Positions 1 to 8,449 of a DNA stretch of 26,551 bases are shown here, piece after piece. Below the pieces are notes generated by a model. It was given only the letters and a program-made list of their open reading frames with translations. It had not been told where the DNA came from and did not search any database. Every line of letters starts with the position of its first letter. Position 1 is the stretch's first letter. The DNA lies in assembly GCA_900557165.1 (NCBI GenBank), contig USRS01000025.1, positions 1-26,551 on the forward strand, read 5' to 3'. Source of the DNA: an uncultured Clostridium sp. Lineage in GTDB: Bacteria > Bacillota > Clostridia > Peptostreptococcales > Peptostreptococcaceae. The position numbers were made by a program, and so were the translations under genes.

Positions 1-481
1 AAAGAAGTATAACTCTAGCTGTTACTGAGTGAGTAACAAGTACTATATGTTTTCCATCGTATTTTTCATTTAATTCTTTTAAGAATTTATCTGTTCTTTC
101 TTTTATAATGTGAAGAGTTTCTCCTCCGGGTATTTCAGCTAAATGAGGTTCATTTCTCCAAGTTTTATAAACGTCACCATATTTTTCTTGGATTTCTTTT
201 ATTAAAAGACCTTCCCACTCACCAAATCCCATTTCTCTAAGTGACGGAGTAGCTATTACTTCTTTGTCAAATTTATCGGCAATTATCTCAGCCGTTTGCA
301 CTGCTCTACCAAGATCACTTGAATATATGTAATCAATAGGATATTTAACCATGGCATCAGCTAAGTCTTTTGCTTGGTCAATACCTTTTTCAGTCAAATC
401 TGAATTACCATGGCCTTGGGTTTTACCAAGTATATTCCAATTAGTTTGACCATGTCTAACTAAATATATAGTATTTGTCAT
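1..481 (-). CDS. Histidine phosphatase family protein (phosphoglycerate mutase-like), 3' end cut by the window
   Basis: Translated by hand from the minus strand: the start ATG is at 481-479 behind a TCCTCC (AGGAGG) ribosome-binding site at 486-492. About 160 residues are visible before the window ends, so the C-terminus is missing. The phosphatase hallmark RHG lies at residues 9-11 (LVRHGQTNW), with the catalytic His10. The SSDLGRAVQTAEII stretch, the LREMGFGEWEG stretch and a second histidine in VLVTHS complete the histidine-phosphatase fold. Members of this superfamily include cofactor-dependent phosphoglycerate mutases, alpha-ribazole phosphatase (CobC) and broad phosphatases; GEWEG with a FGxWEG-like pattern fits the small-phosphatase branch, but the substrate cannot be decided. 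It is presumably cytoplasmic. The upstream neighbour is the broken ATPase gene on the opposite strand, so it has its own promoter. Confidence 0.9.
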   Translation of the reverse strand, partial: MTNTIYLVRHGQTNWNILGKTQGHGNSDLTEKGIDQAKDLADAMVKYPIDYIYSSDLGRAVQTAEIIADKFDKEVIATPSLREMGFGEWEGLLIKEIQEKYGDVYKTWRNEPHLAEIPGGETLHIIKERTDKFLKELNEKYDGKHIVLVTHSVTARVILL

Positions 482-561
482 ATTATCCTCCTTTAATTAT
501 TTTGCAAATTTTTCATCTCAAATTTTTATTATATCATAAATAGAAGATAAATTTTATATTT

Positions 562-610
562 ATGCAAAAAAGGTTAAAACACCTTAATAGTATTTTAACC
601 TTTTTTGCAT
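562..610. terminator. Perfect 18-bp inverted repeat, terminator-like, between divergent genes
   Basis: Arms 562-579 and 593-610 are exact reverse complements, with a 13-nt loop (580-592). The arms contain runs of A and T, so each strand reads a hairpin followed by TTTTTT, as in a bidirectional intrinsic terminator. It sits between two divergently transcribed genes, where no gene end needs it. It could insulate the phosphatase gene from read-through out of clpB, or be a relic of the insertion of the ATPase gene. Confidence 0.7.
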
Positions 611-724
611 ATAATTAAGTTATATTATTATAATTAAAAACAGCTTTATGTTATAATAAGTTTAAATAAAATTTGAAATATATTTAATTAAGATAGATAA
701 ATTTAAAGAAAGAGGTGATTATAA

Positions 725-2115
725 ATGTCTATATATCTAAATACTAATAAGCCTTTAATAAATTACATGAATTTATATAGAAGTAAATATTTTATAGATA
801 AGTCTTTAATGATAGAAAAATTAAATGAAGTCATTGAAACATCAGATAAATATATATGCATAACTAGACCTCGTAGATTTGGAAAATCAAGTGTTATTGA
901 TATGCTCGGTTCATATTATTCCATTGCTGTAGATTCAAAGGACATATTTGATAATTTAAAAATTAGTAATTCTCCTAGTTATAGTGAACATTTAAATAAA
1001 TATAACGTTATTAATATATCATTTAATGATTTATCTGAAAGAGGAAATACTTATAAAGATTACATTGAAATGATAAGAACTTCCATTACTAAAGATATAG
1101 TTGAAAAATATCCTCATATAAATCCAGAAAATTATTTTAACATAAGCTCTATGATTAGAGATACTAATGATAAATTTATATTTTTATTAGATGAATGGGA
1201 TTATATTTTTAATAATAGTTTATTTGAAGAAAATCAAAATAACTTCTTAGAATTTTTAAGAAATTTATTAAAAGATCAACCCTACGTAGCTCTTTGTTAT
1301 ATGACAGGTGTTTTACCCATCAAGAAATACTCTAGTGGTTCTGCTCTTAATATGTTTGATGAGTTTACTTTTTTAAAGGATAGAAAATTTGGTAGATATT
1401 TTGGATTTACTGAAGAAGAAGTTATTGATTTATGTAAAAAAAATAATGAAATTAAATTTGAACATTTACAAGCTTGGTATAATGGATATTTAACTGCTAG
1501 AGGACTTAAAATATATAATCCACGTTCTGTAGTAAAAGCCCTTCAAAATGATTTTTGTGAAAGTTATTGGACAAACACTGGAGCCATGGATGAGGTGGCA
1601 AAATATCTTAAATACAACACTTTAGAAATAAGAGATGATGTAATAGAGATGATATCTGGTGGAGAAATAGATTTAATAATAGATGAAGAATTTAGAGCTG
1701 GTCAAAGAGAACCAAAAACTAAAGAAGAAATATATTCTGCCATGATAGTTTTAGGATTTTTATCTTATCATGATGGTTATTTGAAGATACCAAATAAAGA
1801 GTTGATGAAAGAGCTTGAAAAGGCGTTAAGAGATAAATCTATCTTTCAGCTAGAGATACATATAGAATAGAACGTGAAGAAAAGACTGGTAAAGGATATG
1901 CTGATTTTACTTTCCATCCTAGAAGAAAAAATGATACAGCATTTATAGTTGAGCTTAAAAAAGATGAAAATGTGGATGTTGCCATAAATCAAATTAAATT
2001 AAAAGAATATGTTCAAAAGTTTAAAGAGGAAAATCAACATAAAAAAGTTTTAGCAGTTGCAATATGTTATAACTCTAAAGAAAAAGAACATTGGTGCAAA
2101 ATAGAAGAAATTTAA
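725..2115 (+). pseudogene. Broken AAA-ATPase-like / PD-(D/E)XK nuclease protein
   Basis: The first open frame (725-1870, 381 residues, RBS AGAGGTG just upstream) is the AAA-ATPase-like domain of a family widespread in Clostridium and Bacteroides. It has the P-loop variant RPRRFGKSS near residue 50 and a Walker B-like FIFLLDEWD near residue 155. The frame closes after FQLEIHIE. In a different frame, from about 1837 to the stop at 2115, the family's C-terminal nuclease domain continues: DTYRIEREEKTGKGYADFTF, then IVELKKD and INQIKLKEY, matching the D...ExK...Q pattern. From memory of the family, roughly 50 residues that normally link the two parts are missing, so the break looks like a deletion that also shifted the frame (junction about 1837-1846). 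Family members are often multicopy and mobile-like; their function is poorly known. Expression of a truncated ATPase remains possible. Confidence 0.8.
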
Positions 2116-2119
2116 ATAT

Positions 2120-2163
2120 AAAAAATGTATAAGGTTTGTTTTAATAACCTTATACATTTTTTT
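2120..2163. terminator. Bidirectional terminator between the ATPase pseudogene and clpB
   Basis: Arms ATGTATAAGGTT (2125-2136) and AACCTTATACAT (2146-2157) pair around a 9-nt loop, with A and T runs on the outside. It lies between two convergent genes and can end both. Confidence 0.85.
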
Positions 2164-2209
2164 AATTGTAAGGATTTTATATTTTATCTGTGCAAATTTT
2201 TTGCAAAAT

Positions 2210-4801
2210 TTATTTAACTTTTATAGATATATTATCATCTTCTCCATCTACTACTATTGTGCAACCATTGTAAATTTCACCAGCTATTAATCTTCTAGCA
2301 ATCATAGTTTCTAGAGTATTTCCTATATATCTCTTAAGTGGTCTAGCACCATATACTGGGTCATAACCTTCCTTAACCATAACTTCCTTAGCAGCATCAG
2401 TAATTTCAATATCAATATCTTTTTCTTTAAGTCTATTAGCCAAAGACTTGATAAATATATCGATGATTTTTTTGATTTCTTCTTTATCAAGAGCTTTAAA
2501 CATGATTATATCGTCTACCCTGTTTAAGAACTCTGGTTTAAATCTTCTCTTCATTTCGCCCATTACTAAATCTTTAGTAGTTTCTGTAATATGACCTGCC
2601 GCTTCTAATAAATAATTACTTCCTATGTTAGAAGTCATAATTATTATTGTATTTTTAAAGTCAACAGTTTTACCTTTATTATCAGTAAGTCTACCATCAT
2701 CAAGTATTTGCAAGAACATATTAAATACATCTTCATGGGCTTTTTCTATTTCATCAAATAATACAACTGAATAAGGAGCACGTCTTACAGCTTCTGTTAA
2801 TTGTCCACCTTCTTCATATCCCACATATCCTGGAGGAGGTCCTACAAGTCTAGATACTGAGTGTTTTTCCATATATTCAGACATATCTATTCTTATGATA
2901 TTTTCTTCACTATCAAATAAGTTGTTGGCAAGAGTTTTAGCAAGTTCTGTTTTACCAACACCAGTTGGTCCTAAGAATATAAATGAACCTATTGGTTTAT
3001 TTTCATCTTTAAGTCCTGCTCTAGCACGAATTACTGCGTTGGCAACAGCAGTTACAGCTTCATCTTGTCCTATTACTCTTTCATGAAGTTCATCTTCTAA
3101 TTTAAGAAGTTTTTCTCTTTCTCCTTCAACAAGTTTTGTAACAGGAATGCCTGTCCATTTAGAAACTATTTCAGAAATTTCATTTTCTGTTACTTCTTCT
3201 TTTAACAATGCATTATCATAACCTGATTGCATTTTTTCTTCTAAATCTTTTATTTGTTGTTCTAAAGTAGGAATAGTACTGTATTTTATTTCAGCAACTT
3301 TATTGTAGTCGTATTCTCTTTCGTATTTTTCCACATCACCTTTAGCTTGGTCCAACTTAGATTTTAAGTTTTTAATTTCACTTATTGAGCCTTTTTCTTT
3401 TTCATACTTAGCTGTCATTTCATCATCTTTAGATTTAAGCTCAGCAATTTCTTTTTGTAAATCCTCAAGTCTTAATTTACTTTTATCATCATTTTCCTTT
3501 AATAGCGCTTCTCTTTCAGTTTCTAGTGTGAATAGTTTTCTTCTAACTATATCTAATTCCGTAGGAAGAGAATCTATCTCACTTCTAATCATTGCTCCAG
3601 CTTCATCTATTAAGTCTATGGCTTTATCAGGTAAGAATCTATCTTGTATATATCTATCTGATAATTTAGCAGCTGCAACTATGGCGCTATCGTGTATTCT
3701 TACACCATGATGTATTTCAAATCTTTCTTTTAAACCTCTAAGAATTGAGATTGTATCTTCAACCGTAGGTTCATCAGCTATTACTGGTTGGAAACGTCTT
3801 TCTAGTGCCTTATCTTTTTCTATGTATTTTCTATATTCATCAAAAGTAGTAGCACCTATACAGTTAAGTTCACCGCGAGCAAGCATTGGTTTTATCAAAT
3901 TCCCTGCATCCATAGAACCTTCAGTTTTACCAGCACCTACTATATTATGTATTTCATCTATAAATAATATTATTTTACCATCGGCACTTTGAACTTCTTT
4001 TAATACTGCTTTAAGTCTTTCTTCAAATTCACCTCTATATTTAGCGCCAGCTATTAAAGCACCCATATCAAGGGAGAATATTATTCTATCTTTAAGTCCT
4101 TCTGGCACGTCTCCTCTAACTATTCTTTCAGCTAAACCTTCTACTATGGCAGTTTTACCAACACCAGGTTCACCAATAAGAACTGGATTATTTTTAGTAC
4201 GACGAGATAATATTCTAATTACCCTTCTTATTTCTTCGTCCCTACCAATAACAGGGTCTAGTTTATGTTGTTTAGCCAATTCTACTAAGTTAGTACCAAA
4301 TTTAGCAAGGGCATCATAAGTTCCTTCTGGATCTTGGCTTTCAACTCTTTGACTTCCCCTTACATTTGATAAAACTTGTAAAAATTCATTTTTATTTATG
4401 TTATACATTCTAAGTATTTTCTTCACATTTGATACATTTATATCCATGATAGCTAGCATTACATGTTCTACACTTATGTAAGAATCTTTAAAATCTTTAG
4501 ATATATCTTCTGCTTTTATTAAAACCTCTTCAATATTTCTAGAAGCTGTAACTCCTTGAGAATTTATACCTTCTCCATAAATTTGAGGTAGTTTATCTAA
4601 CTCTTCATCTATACTACTTTTAAGGGCAGTAACAGATATATTCATTTTTTCAAAAATATTTGGTATTAAACCATCTTCTTGATTAACTAAAGCTGCAAAT
4701 AAATGTATTACATCAACCTGTTGGTTGTGTTTTTTTACAGCTATTTGATAAGCCTCATTTAAACTTTTTTGGACTCTGACAGTCATTTTTTCAATATCCA
4801 T
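2210..4801 (-). CDS. clpB: ATP-dependent chaperone ClpB (Hsp100 disaggregase)
   Basis: At 863 residues this is a full-length ClpB. The N-terminal Clp repeat domain covers about residues 1-150. NBD1 has Walker A GEPGVGKT at 210-217 and Walker B LFIDEIH around 280-285. A charged coiled-coil middle domain (about 410-530) separates it from NBD2, which has Walker A GPTGVGKT at 611-618, pore loop GYVGY at 658-662 and Walker [10 protein letters not shown] at 681-689. The coiled coil and length distinguish it from ClpA/ClpC. ClpB acts in the cytoplasm with the DnaK system, threading aggregated proteins through its hexamer pore. The start ATG follows GGAGG. It appears monocistronic, with its own promoter and a shared terminator. 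I saw no CIRCE element and no CtsR heptad pair in the 175 nt upstream. Confidence 0.97.
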   Translation of the reverse strand: MDIEKMTVRVQKSLNEAYQIAVKKHNQQVDVIHLFAALVNQEDGLIPNIFEKMNISVTALKSSIDEELDKLPQIYGEGINSQGVTASRNIEEVLIKAEDISKDFKDSYISVEHVMLAIMDINVSNVKKILRMYNINKNEFLQVLSNVRGSQRVESQDPEGTYDALAKFGTNLVELAKQHKLDPVIGRDEEIRRVIRILSRRTKNNPVLIGEPGVGKTAIVEGLAERIVRGDVPEGLKDRIIFSLDMGALIAGAKYRGEFEERLKAVLKEVQSADGKIILFIDEIHNIVGAGKTEGSMDAGNLIKPMLARGELNCIGATTFDEYRKYIEKDKALERRFQPVIADEPTVEDTISILRGLKERFEIHHGVRIHDSAIVAAAKLSDRYIQDRFLPDKAIDLIDEAGAMIRSEIDSLPTELDIVRRKLFTLETEREALLKENDDKSKLRLEDLQKEIAELKSKDDEMTAKYEKEKGSISEIKNLKSKLDQAKGDVEKYEREYDYNKVAEIKYSTIPTLEQQIKDLEEKMQSGYDNALLKEEVTENEISEIVSKWTGIPVTKLVEGEREKLLKLEDELHERVIGQDEAVTAVANAVIRARAGLKDENKPIGSFIFLGPTGVGKTELAKTLANNLFDSEENIIRIDMSEYMEKHSVSRLVGPPPGYVGYEEGGQLTEAVRRAPYSVVLFDEIEKAHEDVFNMFLQILDDGRLTDNKGKTVDFKNTIIIMTSNIGSNYLLEAAGHITETTKDLVMGEMKRRFKPEFLNRVDDIIMFKALDKEEIKKIIDIFIKSLANRLKEKDIDIEITDAAKEVMVKEGYDPVYGARPLKRYIGNTLETMIARRLIAGEIYNGCTIVVDGEDDNISIKVK

Positions 4802-4857
4802 ACAAATTCCTCCTGTTTTAAATTAAAAGTTATTTAATAAAACTATCCTTAAGTCAT

Positions 4858-4886
4858 ATTATAGGACTATTTTCCAACTATTTCTA
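4858..4886 (-). promoter_or_regulatory. Candidate sigma-A promoter of clpB
   Basis: On the minus strand a perfect -10 TATAAT (4858-4863) lies 17 nt from a TAGAAA hexamer (4881-4886, 4 of 6 matches to TTGACA). This puts transcription start about 50 nt upstream of the clpB ATG. It looks like a plain housekeeping promoter. Confidence 0.5.
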
Positions 4887-4935
4887 TTATTTTACTTAAA
4901 TAAATTTATATTTTTGTAATTATCTACTTTTAATA

Positions 4936-4971
4936 TTAAAAAGAAAGAAGCTAAACCTTCTTTCTTTTTAA
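4936..4971 (-). terminator. Intrinsic terminator after the 64-residue gene
   Basis: Perfect 15-bp stem: arms 4936-4950 and 4957-4971, 6-nt loop. It lies just past the stop of the minus-strand small gene (4977) and would end the suf transcript as well if the genes are cotranscribed. Confidence 0.8.
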
Positions 4972-4976
4972 GTGTA

Positions 4977-5171
4977 TTATTTATCTTGCTGTTTTTTATG
5001 TGAGCTAATTGGTTTAGCTGTATTTTGTGCAACTGAACCAGTTTTTGAAGGTCTAAGTCTTGGCTCAATATTTAATTCTTCACCAAGTTCTAATTTATAA
5101 TGGGGATTTTTCTTATTATTTCTATTATATCTAGTTTTATCATCTTCTCTTTTATGTTTATCTGTAGTCAT
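4977..5171 (-). CDS. Small basic hydrophilic protein of unknown function (64 residues)
   Basis: I do not recognise this protein. The frame starts at an ATG preceded by TTAGGAGGACAAA, an excellent ribosome-binding site with good spacing, and ends just before a strong terminator, so it is very probably a real gene. The sequence is rich in Lys, Arg, Asn and Asp, has no cysteine and no hydrophobic segment, and looks largely disordered, with an N-terminal stretch of alternating charges. It lies 71 nt downstream of the sufB-like gene on the same strand with no terminator seen between them, so it may be the third gene of that operon. No function is assigned. Confidence 0.75.
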   Translation of the reverse strand: MTTDKHKREDDKTRYNRNNKKNPHYKLELGEELNIEPRLRPSKTGSVAQNTAKPISSHKKQQDK

Positions 5172-5242
5172 TTTGTCCTCCTAAAATATAATATATTAAT
5201 AATTTTAACCTTAAATTAGAATTAGTATTCCTTAAAATAATT

Positions 5243-6163
5243 TTAACTTAAGAAAGCTTCCACTATAACTTCTTCAGCCTCTTCTTCGCTTAAACCAAAA
5301 GTTTCAAGTTTTAATAATTGTTCATTATTAATTCTTCCTATGGCAGCTTCATGTACTATTTGAGCATCTGTGTGGTTTGCTTGTATTTCTGGTATGGAAC
5401 TTACTTTAGCATGATTCATAATTATGGAATCGCATTGTATATGGGCTTTGCACTTTTCATTACCTATGGCTACAGGATGAAATACTTGCACAGAGTTATC
5501 CTTAGCTACTGAACGAGAAACTATTTGAAGAACAGCCCCTTTTCCATCTAAATTTCCACTTATATTCGAATGGGCAACTTGATTATCATGAGTCATAAGT
5601 TTTTCATTTATTACAAGTTTAGCATCTTTTCCAATATTAGCTTCTGTTTCTCTTTGTGTGGAATTTACACCTTTTATTTGTGTCATTTCCATTTCACAAT
5701 AAGAGTTTTCTTCCATATGTACTATAGTTGTAGGATTTAATATTTTAGTACTTTGTACACTACCTTCTCCGTAGTGTTTTTCCACATATTTAACTTTTGC
5801 ATTTTTACCAATATAAAAAGTATGTATACCATCATGTTCACTTTTACCACAACCATCATTATGTATTCCACATCCTGCAACTATGGTAACATCAGCATTT
5901 TCACCTATATAAAAATCATTATAAACTAAATCGTTTATATTATCTTCTGTTATTACAACGGGGATATGTACCATTTCACCTTTAGTGTTAGGTTTAACAT
6001 TTATGTCTATTCCTGGTTTGTCTTCTTTAGGCGTTATTTTTATATTTTCACTTGATCTTCTCTCTACTCCACATCCATTACTTCTAAGGTTATAAGCACC
6101 TTTTACTTCTCCTGTAATATCAGCTATAGTTTCCAATAAATCTTTAATTATTGTATCGTTCAT
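5243..6163 (-). CDS. sufB: SufB/SufD-family Fe-S cluster scaffold protein
   Basis: The protein belongs to the SufB/SufD family, whose right-handed beta-helix core builds Fe-S clusters together with the ATPase SufC. The C-terminus carries the family signature: HTDAQIVHEAAIGRIN, then QLLKLETFGLSEEEAEEVI. At 306 residues it is much shorter than E. coli SufB (about 495) and resembles the short scaffolds of minimal archaeal and clostridial SufBC systems. Cysteines that could hold a cluster include those in VAGCGIHNDGCGKS. I chose the ATG at 6163 because an upstream TTG at 6175 directly abuts the GGAGG; the ATG start leaves a 20-nt overlap with sufC, implying translational coupling. No cysteine desulfurase or SufU is adjacent. 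The symbol is by family; sufD would be equally defensible. Confidence 0.85.
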   Translation of the reverse strand: MNDTIIKDLLETIADITGEVKGAYNLRSNGCGVERRSSENIKITPKEDKPGIDINVKPNTKGEMVHIPVVITEDNINDLVYNDFYIGENADVTIVAGCGIHNDGCGKSEHDGIHTFYIGKNAKVKYVEKHYGEGSVQSTKILNPTTIVHMEENSYCEMEMTQIKGVNSTQRETEANIGKDAKLVINEKLMTHDNQVAHSNISGNLDGKGAVLQIVSRSVAKDNSVQVFHPVAIGNEKCKAHIQCDSIIMNHAKVSSIPEIQANHTDAQIVHEAAIGRINNEQLLKLETFGLSEEEAEEVIVEAFLS

Positions 6164-6902
6164 TTGTAAGTGCAACCTCCTTTATTTGGCATAGACAATT
6201 TTTCATACCACCTTGTAATAAAGGTAGAATTTCTTCTTTTGTTCCCATACTTTCTATTTTACCACCTGATATTATCATTAAATCATCAGCCAAGTCGATT
6301 ATTCTTTCTTGGTGTGATATTATAACCACACTTTCTTCTTTATTTTTCTTTAAATTTGTAAATGTGTCAACTAACATGGAAAAACTCCATAAATCTATTC
6401 CTGCTTCTGGTTCATCATATATAGATATTTTTGAATTTCTAGCCATTAGTGAGGCTATTTCTATTCTTTTTACTTCTCCACCAGATAAGGAGCTATCCAC
6501 ATCTCTTTTTAGATATTCCCTAGAGCAAAGTCCCACCTTTGATAAATATTCACAGCATTCTTCTTCAGATAAATTACTTCCTGCTGCCAATTGTAATAAT
6601 TTTTCAACAGTAACCCCTTTAAATCTAGGTGGTTGTTGGAAAGCATATCCTATCCCCATTTTAGCTCTTTCAGTTATACTTAAATCAGTTATATCAACAC
6701 CATCAAAGTAAATCTTACCACTTGTTGGCTTTTCAATTCCCATAATTATTTTTGCTAAAGTGGATTTACCTCCACCATTTGGCCCTGTTATAACTAAAAT
6801 TTTTCCTGCATCTACAGTAAAGCTTATATCATCTAAAATTGTAATTTCTTCATTGCTGTCCAAAGCTTTTACTTTAAAAGATATATTTTTTAATTCTAGC
6901 AT
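6144..6902 (-). CDS. sufC: Fe-S cluster assembly ATPase SufC
   Basis: This is an ABC-type ATPase without membrane partner. Walker A GPNGGGKST, Q-loop AFQQPP, signature LSGGEVKR, Walker B ISIYDEPEAGID and switch SHQERI occur in order. FQQPP plus the DEPEAGID wording and the adjacent SufB-like scaffold identify SufC rather than a transporter ATPase. SufC hydrolyses ATP to remodel the scaffold during cluster assembly in the cytoplasm. I start the protein at MLELKN (6902) because GAGAGG sits 9 nt upstream of that ATG; a second in-frame ATG at 6911 lies too close to it. The gene is first in the operon, followed by the overlapping sufB-like gene. A 17-bp palindrome lies about 32 nt upstream of the start. 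Confidence 0.93.
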   Translation of the reverse strand: MLELKNISFKVKALDSNEEITILDDISFTVDAGKILVITGPNGGGKSTLAKIIMGIEKPTSGKIYFDGVDITDLSITERAKMGIGYAFQQPPRFKGVTVEKLLQLAAGSNLSEEECCEYLSKVGLCSREYLKRDVDSSLSGGEVKRIEIASLMARNSKISIYDEPEAGIDLWSFSMLVDTFTNLKKNKEESVVIISHQERIIDLADDLMIISGGKIESMGTKEEILPLLQGGMKNCLCQIKEVALTNERYNN

Positions 6903-6933
6903 TTTAAACATCCTCTCTAAAGTAAATTTTAAT

Positions 6934-6950
6934 CAAGGATAATATCCTTG
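6934..6950. promoter_or_regulatory. Perfect 17-bp palindrome upstream of sufC (candidate operator)
   Basis: CAAGGATA-A-TATCCTTG is an exact inverted repeat with a single central base. It overlaps a second palindrome, TATCCTTGGATA (6943-6954). It lies 32 nt before the sufC ATG and could be an operator for an Rrf2-type or other dimeric regulator, or a small 5'UTR hairpin. No U-run follows it, so it is not a terminator. Confidence 0.45.
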
Positions 6951-7100
6951 GATATGTGCTTAGTAAGTTTTTGAATTTTAAGTACATTTTTTAGTATATC
7001 CCTTGTTTTTTTACTATATTCAACTCTACCTTCTCCAAATTACATTATCTATAAATAATAATATACAAGTTTCGCCAATGTAGCCACATATATTTTTAAC

Positions 7101-7140
7101 AAAAAGACCTCTAAAGTTTATTTACTTTAGAGGTCTTTTT
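7101..7140 (-). terminator. Intrinsic terminator after the first BMP lipoprotein gene
   Basis: A perfect 17-bp stem (arms 7101-7117 and 7124-7140, 6-nt loop) lies directly after the stop at 7144. In the minus direction it ends in a U-run, and it separates this gene from the suf operon. Confidence 0.9.
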
Positions 7141-7143
7141 AAT

Positions 7144-8184
7144 CTATAAGTTTTTAATATATTTATTGTATTCTTCTTCTGTTTTAGGTGCTACTATATC
7201 ACCATTTTCAAGTTTAGTTGTTTCATCAGCTACATATTTAAGAATATCTTCTGGTACTAATTTTGATGTAGTATCAGGTATACCAACGGCACCTTCTTTT
7301 AATCCATATGTTACTGATTTTCCACCTTCAAAATTATTTTCAACAAAGTTTTTAACTGTTTCATAAACACCAATATTTACTCTTTTTAGTGCAGATGTTA
7401 ATACATTATCTGGTGCTAAGTCGCTTTGGTCTCTATCCACACCTATGGCATATTTATTAGCTTCTTTTATTGCTTCTATGGCACCTGTTCCTATGTCTCC
7501 TCCTGCAATAAATATTATGTCAGCTTTATTAGATATCATTTGACTTGCTATGGCTTTTCCTTTTGCTTGATCAGAAAAAGAGTTAGCATATTGTGTTTGA
7601 AGAGTACAGTTATTATTTGCAGTCTTAACTCCTGCCATATATCCATATTTATAAGCATTTATAGGAGATATATCCATTCCACCTATAAATCCTACATTAT
7701 TTGTTTTAGTCATTTTACCAGCTATTAAACCAACTAAAAAAGCTGATTGTTCAGCATTAAAAATTATAGTTTCCACATTTTTAGGTATATCTTCGTAAGT
7801 TTCATCTACAATTATAAACTTTTGGTCTGGATAATCCTTTGCTGCTTGTTCAATTATTGGCGCAAGTTTTGCACCAACACCTATAATTAAATCTGTACCT
7901 TCATCAACAAGAGTTTCCACATTAGTTGTATAATCTGCATCTTGTTTTGATTCTAAGTACTTAACTTTTACATTTAAGTCTTTTTCGGCCCTTTGAAGAC
8001 CTTCCCAAGCACTTTGGTTAAAGGAGTGGTCATTAATTCCCGCCACATCACTTATCATAGATACGCTATATTGTTTTTCCTTGTCATCTTTAGAAGTAGT
8101 ATCTTCTTTTTTACTACATCCCACCATAAAAGTACTTAGTAAAGTTGTACAAAGTGTAAGTGATATTAATTTTTTAAACTTCAT
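7144..8184 (-). CDS. BMP-family substrate-binding lipoprotein (nucleoside-type ABC importer component)
   Basis: The 346-residue protein starts with a lipoprotein signal peptide ending in the lipobox FMVGC, so Cys23 would be acylated and the protein anchored outside the membrane. The mature part has the Bmp/Med/TmpC fold hallmarks: DVAGINDHSFNQSAWEGLQR, KYLESKQDADYTTN, LIIGVGAKLAP, NVGFIGGMD, QYANSFSDQAKGKAIASQMI and FIAGGDIGTGAIEA. Characterised members bind purine or other nucleosides for an ABC importer. No ATPase or permease gene is next to it, so partners must be encoded elsewhere. The start is supported by GGAGGTAAATAT before the ATG. It is monocistronic, with a strong terminator. It is a paralogue of the protein at 12248-13207. 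Confidence 0.93.
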   Translation of the reverse strand: MKFKKLISLTLCTTLLSTFMVGCSKKEDTTSKDDKEKQYSVSMISDVAGINDHSFNQSAWEGLQRAEKDLNVKVKYLESKQDADYTTNVETLVDEGTDLIIGVGAKLAPIIEQAAKDYPDQKFIIVDETYEDIPKNVETIIFNAEQSAFLVGLIAGKMTKTNNVGFIGGMDISPINAYKYGYMAGVKTANNNCTLQTQYANSFSDQAKGKAIASQMISNKADIIFIAGGDIGTGAIEAIKEANKYAIGVDRDQSDLAPDNVLTSALKRVNIGVYETVKNFVENNFEGGKSVTYGLKEGAVGIPDTTSKLVPEDILKYVADETTKLENGDIVAPKTEEEYNKYIKNL

Positions 8185-8250
8185 ATATTTACCTCCGATG
8201 TCAAACTCATTATTTAACGACTTTTATATAAAATTATTTCGTCTATTATC

Positions 8251-8265
8251 GTAAGAATTTCTTAC
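8251..8265. promoter_or_regulatory. 15-bp palindrome in the divergent BMP/antiporter intergenic region
   Basis: GTAAGAA-T-TTCTTAC is an exact inverted repeat 66 nt upstream of the BMP lipoprotein start. It is short and AT-rich but symmetric, so it may be an operator. The rest of the 265-nt gap (8185-8449) holds only AT-rich sequence and the two ribosome-binding sites. Confidence 0.3.
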
Positions 8266-8449
8266 AATTCTAAAAATATTATTACCCAAATATAAAAAAA
8301 AATCCTTTAATAATTTATTAAGTAAAATTTAATAAATTAATATCTTTTTTTATTAAAAAATATTAATTTATTGATATATTGTCTTTTATATACTAAGATT
8401 ATGATATTAAAAGTTTTAAAATTTAATATTTAAGTAAAGGGGTTATATT

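Noticed and set aside
2895..3710. Open frames on the plus strand antisense to clpB
   Set aside because: They mirror conserved coding sequence of clpB, have no ribosome-binding sites and resemble no protein family.
6151..6942. Plus-strand frames opposite sufC
   Set aside because: They are frame shadows of the ATPase gene; the opposite strand has all ABC motifs and a proper start.
6993..7023. sufC promoter TTGAAT / TATACT
   Set aside because: The spacing is 19 nt, longer than normal, so I did not list it as a promoter.
7166..7728. Plus-strand frames opposite the first BMP lipoprotein
   Set aside because: No initiation signal, and composition follows the real gene on the other strand.
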